Of a stretch of 64,000 nt of DNA, positions 26,407 to 34,627 are shown one piece after another. The translations under genes were made by a program, and so were the position numbers. Source of the stretch: Bacteroidales bacterium (GTDB taxonomy: Bacteria > Bacteroidota > Bacteroidia > Bacteroidales > Bacteroidaceae). The notes below the pieces were generated by a model. The model saw only the letters and a list, made by a program, of their open reading frames with translations, made no database searches and was not told the DNA's origin. How positions within the stretch are numbered: the first letter of the stretch is position 1; each line of letters opens with the position of its first letter. The DNA is taken from contig SUXN01000004.1 of assembly GCA_015060965.1 (NCBI GenBank), positions 41,470 through 105,469 on the forward strand, in the 5' to 3' direction.

Positions 26407-26423
26407 TGCCTCTTAATATTCTT

Positions 26424-27374
26424 TTATGCCTCAAACTTCTTATACAGCCACGTCGTGAGGTAATAGACCAATACACCCGTCACAAGGCCTGCAATGGCAT
26501 CCACAAGATAATGTGCCTTTATGTATACTGTTGCACAGCAAAGCAGCACGTATACGGGGAACATCACTGCAAAGAGCCATTTCTTTGCCCTGTAGGCCAA
26601 CATTACAAGTATTGTAGTGACACCTATGTGCGAACTGGGGAATGCCGCTGTGGGGCGCTCACCGGCACCCTGTGCCATACCCACAAGCTCTGTGAACAGG
26701 CCACCCTTGCCCTCCTGCGCTATGGTAATCTCGGGATGCAGGTTGAAGTAACCGCCAAGCTCGGGGTAGGGACCTGCAGCAGCTATCTCCTCACCTATCA
26801 CAGGGAAATAGAACTGCGGACCGGCAACCGGCAGGAATATATATACAATATAATAGAGGAAGAAAGAGGCCATAATCACAAATGTACAGCGCTCTGCCTC
26901 CTTGGGACGGCAAAAGAAATAATAGAACGACACCAATGCAATCATCGGATAATAGAGCCAGTAGCCCATGTTGAACGCCTCGCGCCAGAAAAGCCCGCTG
27001 CACACCTGGTCAAAGAGCAGCGCAGGCTGACAGCCGAAGAGGTCGGACTCCAATGTCGCGAACATATGGTCAAGGTTCGGGAATATGCGGTTGAACTCAA
27101 AGGTGTCGGGGTACCAATAGCTCAACAGTGCCATCTGCGACACCACTCGCAACAGCCGTGTCGCCATAGAGGGGAACTTTGTATATACATATATCACTGC
27201 AAATGTAGCAAAGGCGATGAAGAAACGTCCCGACAGCATTGCCTGCGGGTCGTTCAGCCTATTGAAGAAGATGATTATGAGCAGTGTAGTGAACAGGTTG
27301 TAGAGAAGATTAAGCTTCTCCACAGCAAGGAAGCGTGTCTGCGGCTCCTCGCGCTTGATAAAGTTTATAGCCAT
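26424..27374 (-). CDS. PAP2-superfamily integral membrane phosphatase/transferase, 316 aa
   Basis: There are about seven hydrophobic segments and a C-terminal PAP2 signature: the PVAGPQFYFP region, RPTAAFPSSHIG (SxxxH motif) and KAHYLVDAIAG (the final HxxxD motif). The leading KxxxxxxRP motif is degenerate. This layout resembles inositol-phosphorylceramide synthase and other lipid-phosphate transferases as well as phosphatases, so the substrate is probably a lipid phosphate but is not determined. It overlaps the upstream epimerase gene by 10 bp, implying one transcript. Confidence 0.82.
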   Translation of the reverse strand: MAINFIKREEPQTRFLAVEKLNLLYNLFTTLLIIIFFNRLNDPQAMLSGRFFIAFATFAVIYVYTKFPSMATRLLRVVSQMALLSYWYPDTFEFNRIFPNLDHMFATLESDLFGCQPALLFDQVCSGLFWREAFNMGYWLYYPMIALVSFYYFFCRPKEAERCTFVIMASFFLYYIVYIFLPVAGPQFYFPVIGEEIAAAGPYPELGGYFNLHPEITIAQEGKGGLFTELVGMAQGAGERPTAAFPSSHIGVTTILVMLAYRAKKWLFAVMFPVYVLLCCATVYIKAHYLVDAIAGLVTGVLVYYLTTWLYKKFEA

Positions 27375-28372
27375 TTCTCTTTTTTATACCAATTGATTGT
27401 CTCCTTGACACCGGCCTCGAGCGGATAATCGGCCTTGAAGCCCAGTTCCTTTTCTATGGACGCCGTGTCGCAGAGCCAGTTTCTCTGTTTCATTATCATG
27501 TATTTGTCGCTGTTGAGCGTGCCGGGCTTTCCGCTGACGTGAGAGAACCACTCGGCACAGAGCGATATAACCTTGAGCAGCCATACCGGCGCCTTTATGT
27601 GCAATACCCTCTTTATGCCCAGTTCGCGCTGTATGAGGTCGCTGAAGGCACGGCTGTCGTACCCCTGCGGCTCGCCCACGAAGTAACAACGCCCCTCGAC
27701 AGGCTTTTCTATCGACAGGTATATCGCTTTTACAAGGTCTTTCACATAGATGAAAGTTATGACCTGCGGCCTGTAACCCACTGCAAAATCAACGTGCTTC
27801 TTTATGCTCACAGCCATCTGGTAGTAGTCGCGTTCGCGCGGACCGTACACACCCGTGGGGCGCAGTATTATATAAGGAAAAGCCGCCTTGTCAATTATAT
27901 ACCTCTCGGCAAGCAGCTTGCTCTTGCCGTATTCAGTGTTGGGTGCCGGAGTATCACTCTCTTTTATTGGAGTGTAAGGCTGTTGCTCATGCAAAGGCCC
28001 GAAGATACTCAACGAACTGAGGTAGATGAACTTCTGCGGTTGCATACCCGCCTCGGTGAGAGCATCCACGAAGTTCTTTGTGCCCTCGTAGTTGACCTTG
28101 AAAAACTCCTTTTTATCGAGACATTTCGTTACACCGGCAGCATGCACAATGTAATCCCAGCGGCCGTTACCGGCCTTGAAAGCCTGCAACTGCTCAACAA
28201 GCCTTGCCTTTGAAGAGAAGTCGAGCTGCACAAAGTTCACGCGCTCATCAGGCAAGAACTTGCGGCTGCTGCTTCCGCGCACACCGGCCCAGACCTCAAC
28301 CCCCCGTTTGAGACCCTCCTCAACAATAAAGCTGCCTATAAAACCGCTTGCACCGGTAACCAGGATTTTCAT
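27365..28372 (-). CDS. NAD-dependent epimerase/dehydratase (extended SDR), 335 aa
   Basis: The Rossmann motif VTGASGFIG is at residues 5-13. The active-site region has SSLSIFG and the YxxxK pair in EYGKSKLLAE; LRPTGVYGPRERDYYQM follows. The start at 28372 puts the nucleotide motif at the N-terminus; an extension to 28423 is rejected. The family acts on sugar nucleotides, sterols or flavonoid-like substrates. Pairing with a PAP2 enzyme suggests lipid or lipid-linked glycan metabolism, which is inference. The TATTTTTG at 28412-28419 (minus strand) is a weak -7 candidate. Confidence 0.88.
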   Translation of the reverse strand: MKILVTGASGFIGSFIVEEGLKRGVEVWAGVRGSSSRKFLPDERVNFVQLDFSSKARLVEQLQAFKAGNGRWDYIVHAAGVTKCLDKKEFFKVNYEGTKNFVDALTEAGMQPQKFIYLSSLSIFGPLHEQQPYTPIKESDTPAPNTEYGKSKLLAERYIIDKAAFPYIILRPTGVYGPRERDYYQMAVSIKKHVDFAVGYRPQVITFIYVKDLVKAIYLSIEKPVEGRCYFVGEPQGYDSRAFSDLIQRELGIKRVLHIKAPVWLLKVISLCAEWFSHVSGKPGTLNSDKYMIMKQRNWLCDTASIEKELGFKADYPLEAGVKETINWYKKEKWL

Positions 28373-29185
28373 TGGAAAGACTTTCTGTGAATACATTCGG
28401 CAAATACCGTGCAAAAATAGCACAAAAAAACCAATAAAAGGTTATTAAGGCCTCCTAATTGGGAGAAAGCGGATGCAAGTTGCGCTGTTCTGCCGCAAGC
28501 ATGACTCAGAAGGAATTCAGTGTAGAGAATAAGCATTGGTACAATAGAGTTGTTATTCTTTGGTTTATTTTACCCTTAATCTGTTGTCATATATTTTTCC
28601 TGCTGTCGCTCTATCATGTCCTTTTGGGCCCAAAAGGACCAAAAAGCCCGGCACACGGAAAAATCGTCACAAGCGCCCTTTGCTCGTGCCGCATGAGCGA
28701 GCATTCGGTCGGGCACTTGCTTGCCACTCATGGCTTTCGCTTGTTTTGCAGGGTGCTGCGGACCTTGATTTGCGCGGCTATATAAGATAATTTATACCCG
28801 CGCAAATCTTCAAACATACCTCGCACAATGGCCTGCAAACAAGCAGCCATGAGCTGGATTTTTAACGGTGCCGGTTTTTCAGGAATTACCTATGCTATGA
28901 ATGCACCAACAAAACCATCCCCCATTACTCTGCTACAGAAACGCAAGCATCCCGTTTTCACATACTTTAAACTTTGCCACACTACACTTTTTGCTCCAAA
29001 AAATTGACAAATGCCGTTTTATTACTAATTTAGCAATGTGTAAAAGACCGACTGCATCACTTTCATGTCATTCTCTTGGGGATACCGAGTACGATATTTG
29101 AGACCCTTCCGTACCGTCAGGATGACAAGTCCGCGATATTGTCATTTACATCCACTTAACGACAACAATTTAAATTTATACCAAT
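28373..29185. other. 813-bp non-coding spacer upstream of rnr
   Basis: I see no supported gene. It contains a perfect 20-bp palindrome centred on GGGCCC (28619-28638), an 11-bp inverted repeat GATTTGCGCGG / CCGCGCAAATC (28767-28777 and 28798-28808), and a decayed copy of the GTCATTCTC...GGATGACAAGT repeat (29067-29131). A short open frame at 28459-28785 has no start signal and an improbable composition. Confidence 0.6.
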
Positions 29186-31336
29186 ATGGCAAAGAAAGGT
29201 GGAAAAGGCAAAAGCCGTATAAACAAGAACTCCCTTGTGGAGATGCTCGTATCGCTCTTCAACCGCAATGAGGGCAAGACACTCAGTCCAAAGGAGATTT
29301 TCAAGGAGCTTGGTTTGACATCGACATCGGCAAGGACACTCTGTGTACAGATTCTTGACGACATGGTCTTTGACGGCTACATAATGGAGCCCGAGTTCAG
29401 GAGATACGTCCTTGCCAACAACACCTCGATGCTGTTCGGCACATTCTCACGCAACAGGGACGGTTACAACGAGTTCTACCCCGAGGACGGCAGCGAGCCG
29501 GTGCTCATCAGCGAGCGCAACTCGGCCCATGCACTCACCGATGACCTTGTGCGCGTGGCACTCTTTGCACGACGCAGAGGCCGCGCTCTTGAGGGCGAGG
29601 TGGTTGAGATCGTAAAGCGCGTGCACGACACCTTTGTGGGCGAACTGCACGTAGAGAAGCATTATGCTTTCCTCATCACCGAGAACCGCCTTATGCCTAA
29701 CGACATATTCATTCCAAAAGACCTTCTCAAAGGCGGCAAGAACGGTGACAAGGCCGTTGTCAAGCTGCTCGAGTGGCCTATGGACAGCAAGAACCCTGTG
29801 GGCAAGGTAATAGATATCCTTGGCAAGAGCGGTGAGAACGACGCCGAGATGAACGCCATTCTTGCCGAGTACGGGCTGCCGTACAAATACCCCGAGGCCG
29901 TTGAGCAGGCCGCAGCAAAGCTGCCAACAGACATCACCGAGGAGGAGATAAGCAAGCGCGAGGACTTCCGCGGTGTCACCACCTTCACCATCGACCCCGT
30001 CGATGCAAAGGACTTTGACGACGCACTGTCGATACGTCCGTCGGGCGAAGGATTGTGGGAAATAGGCGTGCACATCGCCGACGTATCGCATTACGTCACC
30101 GAGGGCAGCATAATAGACAAGGAGGCATTCAAGCGTGCCACATCGATATACCTTGTAGACCGCACAATCCCCATGCTCCCCGAGAGGCTCTGTAATTTCC
30201 TCTGCTCCCTGCGTCCCAACGAGGAGAAGCTCACCTACTCGGCAATATTCACAATGAACGAGAAAGCCGAGGTAAAGAAGTCACGCATAGTACGCACCAT
30301 AATAAAGAGTGACCGCAGATTTAGCTACGAGGAGGTGCAGGAGATTATCGAGAATGGACAGGGCGAATATTACGATGAAATCAAGGTGCTCAACGCCCTT
30401 GCACAGAAAATGCGCGAGAAACGCTTCCAGGCCGGAGCCATCGACTTCCAGCAGGCCGAGGTAAGGTTCCGTCTCGACGAGAACGGCAAGCCGCTGTCGG
30501 TATTCTTCAGCGAGAGCAACGAGTCACACCAGCTCATCGAGGAGTTCATGCTGCTTGCCAACAGGACCGTTGCCGAGAAGATAGGCTGCAAGAGCGCCAC
30601 GAACAAGAACCCGAAGACATTCGTATACCGCATACACGACGAACCCAACCCCGAGAAGCTGTCCATGCTCTCGAAGTTCGTCACCAAGTTGGGCTACAAG
30701 ATGAAGAGCCCGTCGGGCCGTTCTACATCGGCATCGGCACTCAACCACCTGTTGAAGGACATCCACGGCACCAAGGAGCAGAATGTCATCGAGCAGATAT
30801 CGTTGCGCACAATGCAGAAGGCACGCTACTCAACCGAGAACATCGGACACTACGGCCTCGCATTCCGCTACTACTCGCACTTCACATCGCCCATACGCCG
30901 CTACCCCGACCTTCTTGCACACCGCCTGCTGCACCGTTACCTCACCCTTGAGGCACGCACGGTGAGCAAACAGAAGTACGAGGACCTGTGCGACCACTGC
31001 TCGGCACAGGAACAGGTTGCAGCCAATGCCGAGCGTGCAAGCATCAAGTACAAGCAGGTGGAGTTCATGAGCGAGCACATAGGCGAGGAGTACGACGCAG
31101 TCATCAGCGGTGTCACCGAGTGGGGACTATATGCCGAGATCAACGACAACAAGTGCGAGGGCATGGTGCCTATGCGCACTCTGCAGGACGACTACTATGA
31201 GTTCGACGATGCCAACTACTGCATCATAGGACGCCGCACGCACCGCAAGTTCACCATCGGTGACCCTGTGCGCATACGCATAGTACGCGCCAACCTCGAC
31301 CGCAAGCAACTCGACTTTGAGCTGGTAGAACGATAA
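29186..31336 (+). CDS. rnr: Ribonuclease R, 716 aa
   Basis: This 3'-5' exoribonuclease degrades structured RNA. The basic N-terminus (KKGGKGKSRINK) and winged-helix-like region lead to two cold-shock domains, then the RNB catalytic domain. That domain has the metal-binding motif DPVDAKDFDDALS, HIADVSHYV, the EFMLLANRTVAE region, and TSPIRRYPDLLAHR. A C-terminal S1 domain ends the protein (GVTEWGLYAEINDNKCEGMV). The length is normal. No consensus promoter was found in the repeat-rich spacer upstream. Confidence 0.97.
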   Translation: MAKKGGKGKSRINKNSLVEMLVSLFNRNEGKTLSPKEIFKELGLTSTSARTLCVQILDDMVFDGYIMEPEFRRYVLANNTSMLFGTFSRNRDGYNEFYPEDGSEPVLISERNSAHALTDDLVRVALFARRRGRALEGEVVEIVKRVHDTFVGELHVEKHYAFLITENRLMPNDIFIPKDLLKGGKNGDKAVVKLLEWPMDSKNPVGKVIDILGKSGENDAEMNAILAEYGLPYKYPEAVEQAAAKLPTDITEEEISKREDFRGVTTFTIDPVDAKDFDDALSIRPSGEGLWEIGVHIADVSHYVTEGSIIDKEAFKRATSIYLVDRTIPMLPERLCNFLCSLRPNEEKLTYSAIFTMNEKAEVKKSRIVRTIIKSDRRFSYEEVQEIIENGQGEYYDEIKVLNALAQKMREKRFQAGAIDFQQAEVRFRLDENGKPLSVFFSESNESHQLIEEFMLLANRTVAEKIGCKSATNKNPKTFVYRIHDEPNPEKLSMLSKFVTKLGYKMKSPSGRSTSASALNHLLKDIHGTKEQNVIEQISLRTMQKARYSTENIGHYGLAFRYYSHFTSPIRRYPDLLAHRLLHRYLTLEARTVSKQKYEDLCDHCSAQEQVAANAERASIKYKQVEFMSEHIGEEYDAVISGVTEWGLYAEINDNKCEGMVPMRTLQDDYYEFDDANYCIIGRRTHRKFTIGDPVRIRIVRANLDRKQLDFELVER

Positions 31337-31438
31337 TTCAGTTTCTTTTCAGAAAGCACTCATACATTTGCATAAGAACAAGATATATTATAGTTGACCC
31401 GAAAGATGTCTGCTGTTCCATATTTATTAATGAACTCA

Positions 31439-31643
31439 CCGATAACAAAACGTTGTTTTGTCATTCTGAGCAAGGCGAAGAATCTCTATCATCTGCGTTT
31501 TTGGGGATCCTTTGACAATGCCGCCTTTTCGCGACCCGCACGGCATGAGCATTGCCCATGCTACGTGCGACCATTCGCTGTCGGCATTGTCGAACCCTGC
31601 GGATTTCGTCGCTCCGCTCTGTCGGGATGACATATGTGACTGG
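31439..31643. repeat. Dispersed repeat with CCGATAACAAAACG end, about 205 bp
   Basis: It opens with the same CCGATAACAAAACGTTGTTT as 21869, carries the GTCATTCTGAGC..GAAGAATCTC arm, and closes with CTCTGTCGGGATGACA. Between the arms is unrelated DNA containing ACCCGCACGGCATGAGC. It fills most of the 345-bp rnr to response-regulator spacer. Confidence 0.55.
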
Positions 31644-31681
31644 AATCTTTGAGCCAACGCCTTATTACCGAAAACAACACG

Positions 31682-32365
31682 ATGAAACTGCTTATTATTG
31701 AAGACGACACCTCGTTGCGCGAGATCATGCAACGCGCATTGCAGGGCGAGGGCTACATTGTAGAGAGCGCCGCCACATATTTCGATGCCTGCGACAAGAT
31801 TGCCGGCTACAGCTACGACTGCATAATGCTTGATATAATGCTGCCCGACGGCAACGGACTCAAGCTTCTTGAGCAGATAAAGAAGATCGGCAACGAGAGC
31901 AGGGTAATAATAATATCGGCACGCGACTCGCTCGACGACAAGATAACAGGCCTTGACCTGGGTGCCGACGACTACCTTGCCAAGCCCTTTTATATGGCAG
32001 AGCTCTCGGCCCGCATCAAGAGCGTGATGCGCCGTGGCAGCGGTGCCGTCAACAACACCATGACAGCAGGGAACATAACCCTTGACCTGGGCAGCCGCAG
32101 GATAAGTATTGACAGCAAAGACGTACCCTTGCTAAAGAAAGAGTTCGACATACTGCTCTACTTCATGCAGCGCCCCGGGCACATCGTCGACAAGGCAGTG
32201 CTTGCCGAGGCCGTGTGGGGCGACCACATTGACATGGTCGACAACTTCCAGTTCGTCTATGCCCAGATAAAGAATCTGCGCAAGAAACTCTCCGAGGCAG
32301 GGGCAAGCATAAACATAAAGGCCGTCTACGGCTTTGGATACAAATTCACAGAAACAGAAGAATGA
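31682..32365 (+). CDS. OmpR-family response regulator, 227 aa
   Basis: The receiver domain (1-118) has the acidic pocket E7-D8-D9, phospho-acceptor D51 (CIMLDIMLPDGNG), the conserved Thr/Ser (ISAR) and K in LAKPF. A winged-helix DNA-binding domain (about 130-225) has LLKKEFDILLYFMQRPG and YGFGYKF. The start at 31682 is supported by the receiver fold beginning at once (MKLLIIEDD). It overlaps its cognate kinase by 4 bp (ATGA). Target genes are not evident. Confidence 0.95.
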   Translation: MKLLIIEDDTSLREIMQRALQGEGYIVESAATYFDACDKIAGYSYDCIMLDIMLPDGNGLKLLEQIKKIGNESRVIIISARDSLDDKITGLDLGADDYLAKPFYMAELSARIKSVMRRGSGAVNNTMTAGNITLDLGSRRISIDSKDVPLLKKEFDILLYFMQRPGHIVDKAVLAEAVWGDHIDMVDNFQFVYAQIKNLRKKLSEAGASINIKAVYGFGYKFTETEE

Positions 32366-33630
32366 AACTCATCTACCGCGTAACATTCAGGCTCTCGATA
32401 GTGTTGTTGCCCATACTCCTGCTGTGGTCAACGGTGTTCTATTTCTCCATGGTGGACGAGATAAACGACGAGACCGATGACAGCCTCGAGGACTATGCCG
32501 AGTTAATCGTGCGACGCACACTCACAAGCGGCGAGCTCCCCGGCCAGAATAACGGCAACAACAACACCTACAGCATTGAACTGCTGCCCTACGGCTACAG
32601 CAAGGAGCATTACATGACATTCGAGGACAGGCAGGTATACATCCCCGAGAAGCGCGAGACAGAGCCCGCCCGCACCCTCACAATGACATTCTCCGACAGC
32701 AACGACCAGGTGTACCTTTTGACCGTCTCTACCCCCACATTCGAGCGTCAGGACCTTCTGTTGGCAGTGTTCTGGCATCTTGTGGCACTGTATGTGATAC
32801 TGACGTTGAGCATTCTCGCCGTCACGGCACTTATCTTCAACTACAGCATGCGTCCACTCTACCGCCTGTTACAATGGCTCGACGGCTACAATCTGGGCAA
32901 CGGCGTGGACGACCTGCCCATGTGCACCCACATAACTGAGTTCAAGAAACTGACAGAGAGCGCCCGCAGCACCATTGAGCGCGCCGAGAAGTACTACGAA
33001 CGGCAGAAGCAGTTCATTGGCAACGCCTCGCATGAGCTGCAGACACCGCTTGCCGTGCTGGGCACACGCATAGAGTGGATGATTGACAACACACAGCTCA
33101 CCGAGGAGCAGTTCGCCGAGCTCACCAAGATGCGCCAGTCACTGCACCGTCTGAGCCGTCTCAACCGCACACTGCTGCTCATATCAAAGATTGAGAATGC
33201 ACAGTTCAACGAGAAGCACGACGTAGACATTGCAGAACTCATAGAGAACGAGCTTGAGATTTACAAGGAGATATATGCCGACAAGGAGATTGTATGCAGC
33301 ACTGCACTCCCTGCACGCTTTATCGTGAGCATGGACGAGTCGCTTGCCACCACCCTTGTCACAAACCTCATAAAGAACGCCTTTCTGCACACTGCCGACG
33401 GCGGCACGATAGATATATCCCTACAGGACGGCACACTTACCGTGAGCAACAGCGGCGAGGCATCCCTTGACACCACCCGCCTGTTCGACCGCTTCTACAC
33501 CGGCGGCAAGAGCGGCTCCACAGGCCTCGGCCTCGCACTGGTGAAATCAATAACGGAGTTCTACAGGTTCGGGCTGGAGTATAGCTTTACCGGCGGAAGA
33601 CATCACTTTGCAGTGGTTTTCAAGCAATAA
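32362..33630 (+). CDS. Sensor histidine kinase, 422 aa
   Basis: Two membrane helices (about 9-29 and 134-160) bracket a periplasmic sensor region of about 105 residues without a known fold. A HAMP-like linker, the H-box NASHELQTPLAVL, the N-box (TNLIKNAF) and the G-box (STGLGLALVKSI) complete a standard HisKA/HATPase kinase. It is translationally coupled to the OmpR-type regulator. Confidence 0.95.
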   Translation: MKLIYRVTFRLSIVLLPILLLWSTVFYFSMVDEINDETDDSLEDYAELIVRRTLTSGELPGQNNGNNNTYSIELLPYGYSKEHYMTFEDRQVYIPEKRETEPARTLTMTFSDSNDQVYLLTVSTPTFERQDLLLAVFWHLVALYVILTLSILAVTALIFNYSMRPLYRLLQWLDGYNLGNGVDDLPMCTHITEFKKLTESARSTIERAEKYYERQKQFIGNASHELQTPLAVLGTRIEWMIDNTQLTEEQFAELTKMRQSLHRLSRLNRTLLLISKIENAQFNEKHDVDIAELIENELEIYKEIYADKEIVCSTALPARFIVSMDESLATTLVTNLIKNAFLHTADGGTIDISLQDGTLTVSNSGEASLDTTRLFDRFYTGGKSGSTGLGLALVKSITEFYRFGLEYSFTGGRHHFAVVFKQ

Positions 33631-33670
33631 ATCATTGGCAATACTTTCACCAGTGCTGTGGGAATTTTAT

Positions 33671-33722
33671 CTCCTCACCCTTACAGGGAGCTCCTCTTAA
33701 TTGCAAATAAGAGGAGCACTGT
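33671..33722. repeat. CTCC-family hairpin
   Basis: CTCCTCACCCTTACAGGGAG leads into GCTCCTCTTA, an 8-nt loop and TAAGAGGAGC (33690-33717). The geometry equals that of the hairpin at 22063-22090. Confidence 0.5.
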
Positions 33723-33746
33723 TATCTTATATTTCAAGTAATATTT

Positions 33747-33910
33747 AACGTGAGTTCGATATAAGAATTTATACTAAAATTTAGCGTATTTTGTCATTCC
33801 GAACCTTGTGTGAGGAATCTCATTATTCGCGGATTCAGAGATCCCTCGTCGCTACGCTCTGTCGGGATGACAGGTTCGCGATTTGATTTAGCTTATATCG
33901 AACTCACGTT
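33747..33910. mobile_element. MITE-like element with perfect 19-bp inverted repeats
   Basis: AACGTGAGTTCGATATAAG (33747-33765) and its exact reverse complement (33892-33910) bound a 164-bp element. ATTT flanks both sides and may be a target duplication. The interior is the GTCATTCCGA...GGAATCTC and GAGATCCCTCGTCGCTACG...GGGATGACA pair. Its 35-bp right arm (33838-33872) recurs exactly at 43553-43587. Confidence 0.65.
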
Positions 33911-33930
33911 ATTTAAAATAAATGACTTGG

Positions 33931-34030
33931 TCCTCCTCTGTTTAACCCCTCAGTCACTTTGTGACAGCTCCCCTTGAAAAGTGGAGCAGCCCGGTGGCAC
34001 AAGCGAAGCGCTGTGGCGGAGGAGTTTGAA
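33931..34030. repeat. CTCC-rich dispersed repeat, about 100 bp
   Basis: CCTCCTCTG...CCCCTCAGTCACTTTGTGACAGCTCCCCTTGA...GTGGCGGAGGAGTTTG, with the internal inverted repeats GTCACTTTGTGAC and CTCC/GGAG ends. Similar block order appears at 21731-21782. Confidence 0.5.
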
Positions 34031-34039
34031 AGTGTAGCC

Positions 34040-34534
34040 TCAAATCTCCAGCACTACCGCCTTGCCCTCCTCGAGTGAGCGCGATACATCAATAATACGT
34101 TGGTTACTGCTGCCGCGGAAGCGCAGCTGCTCGTCTTTCAGGGCCTCGACAAAACGGCCGTCTACAAGCACATCAACAAGCTCCAGAAGTTCCCTCTGTG
34201 CAGGGTTCTCCAGCAGCTGCTCAAAAAGATAGCCGGTGTAACACCAGATATTCTTGCCGCTGCGCTCCTTAATGGCACGTGCAAGCGCTGCAAAGCCCTG
34301 GGGCTGGAACATGGGGTCACCGCCCGAGAATGTGACATCGGCAAAGGGGTCTGCAAGAATCACCTCAAGAATATCCGCGATATCGACATCGTGCCCGTTG
34401 TCTATGTCCCACGACTGGGGGTTATGACACCCTGGACAATGGTTCGGACAGCCTGCACAATATATTGTCGTGCGGAAGCCCGGACCATCGACCGTAGTGT
34501 CTTCCACAATGTCGAGTATGGATAGCTTTGTCAT
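34040..34534 (-). CDS. nrdG: Anaerobic ribonucleotide reductase activase (NrdG), 164 aa
   Basis: This radical-SAM enzyme installs the glycyl radical on NrdD. The cluster motif is CPNHCPGC (CxxxCxxC, about residues 29-36) and the SAM-binding GGDP motif follows (FSGGDPMF). The size is typical. It lies 93 bp downstream of nrdD in the same direction, with a dispersed repeat between the two. Confidence 0.96.
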   Translation of the reverse strand: MTKLSILDIVEDTTVDGPGFRTTIYCAGCPNHCPGCHNPQSWDIDNGHDVDIADILEVILADPFADVTFSGGDPMFQPQGFAALARAIKERSGKNIWCYTGYLFEQLLENPAQRELLELVDVLVDGRFVEALKDEQLRFRGSSNQRIIDVSRSLEEGKAVVLEI

Positions 34535-34562
34535 TATCAGAAATGGAAATTGGTTCCTGCTT

Positions 34563-34620
34563 TGTCATACTGAGTGAAACGAAGTATCTTATAGATTCTT
34601 CACGTTGTCCAGAATGACAG
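34563..34620. repeat. GTCATACTGAG dispersed repeat in the nrdD-nrdG gap
   Basis: A left arm GTCATACTGAGTGAAACGAA and right arm CCAGAATGAC form a weak long hairpin inside the nrdD-nrdG intercistronic gap. If the genes share a transcript, this structure lies in the mRNA and might affect nrdG level. Confidence 0.45.
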
Positions 34621-34627
34621 CAGGCCT

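Larger units (their letters stand above)
33631..34039. other. 409-bp non-coding spacer filled with three repeats
   Basis: Between the kinase and the nrdG 3' end there is no gene. It holds a CTCC-family hairpin (33671-33722), a complete element with 19-bp perfect inverted repeats (33747-33910) and a CTCC-rich repeat (33931-34030). Confidence 0.75.

Noticed and set aside
28459..28785. Possible 108-aa gene with a hydrophobic stretch in the spacer before rnr
   Set aside because: No start signal; the second half passes through a palindrome, and the protein composition (Cys, His, Pro clusters) is not gene-like.
28850..28900. Similarity of the frame IFNGAGFSGIT here to IDGAGVFGVTSAG near 41816-41850
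   Set aside because: Only about a dozen residues match, with no shared flanks; too short to call a common domain or a remnant.
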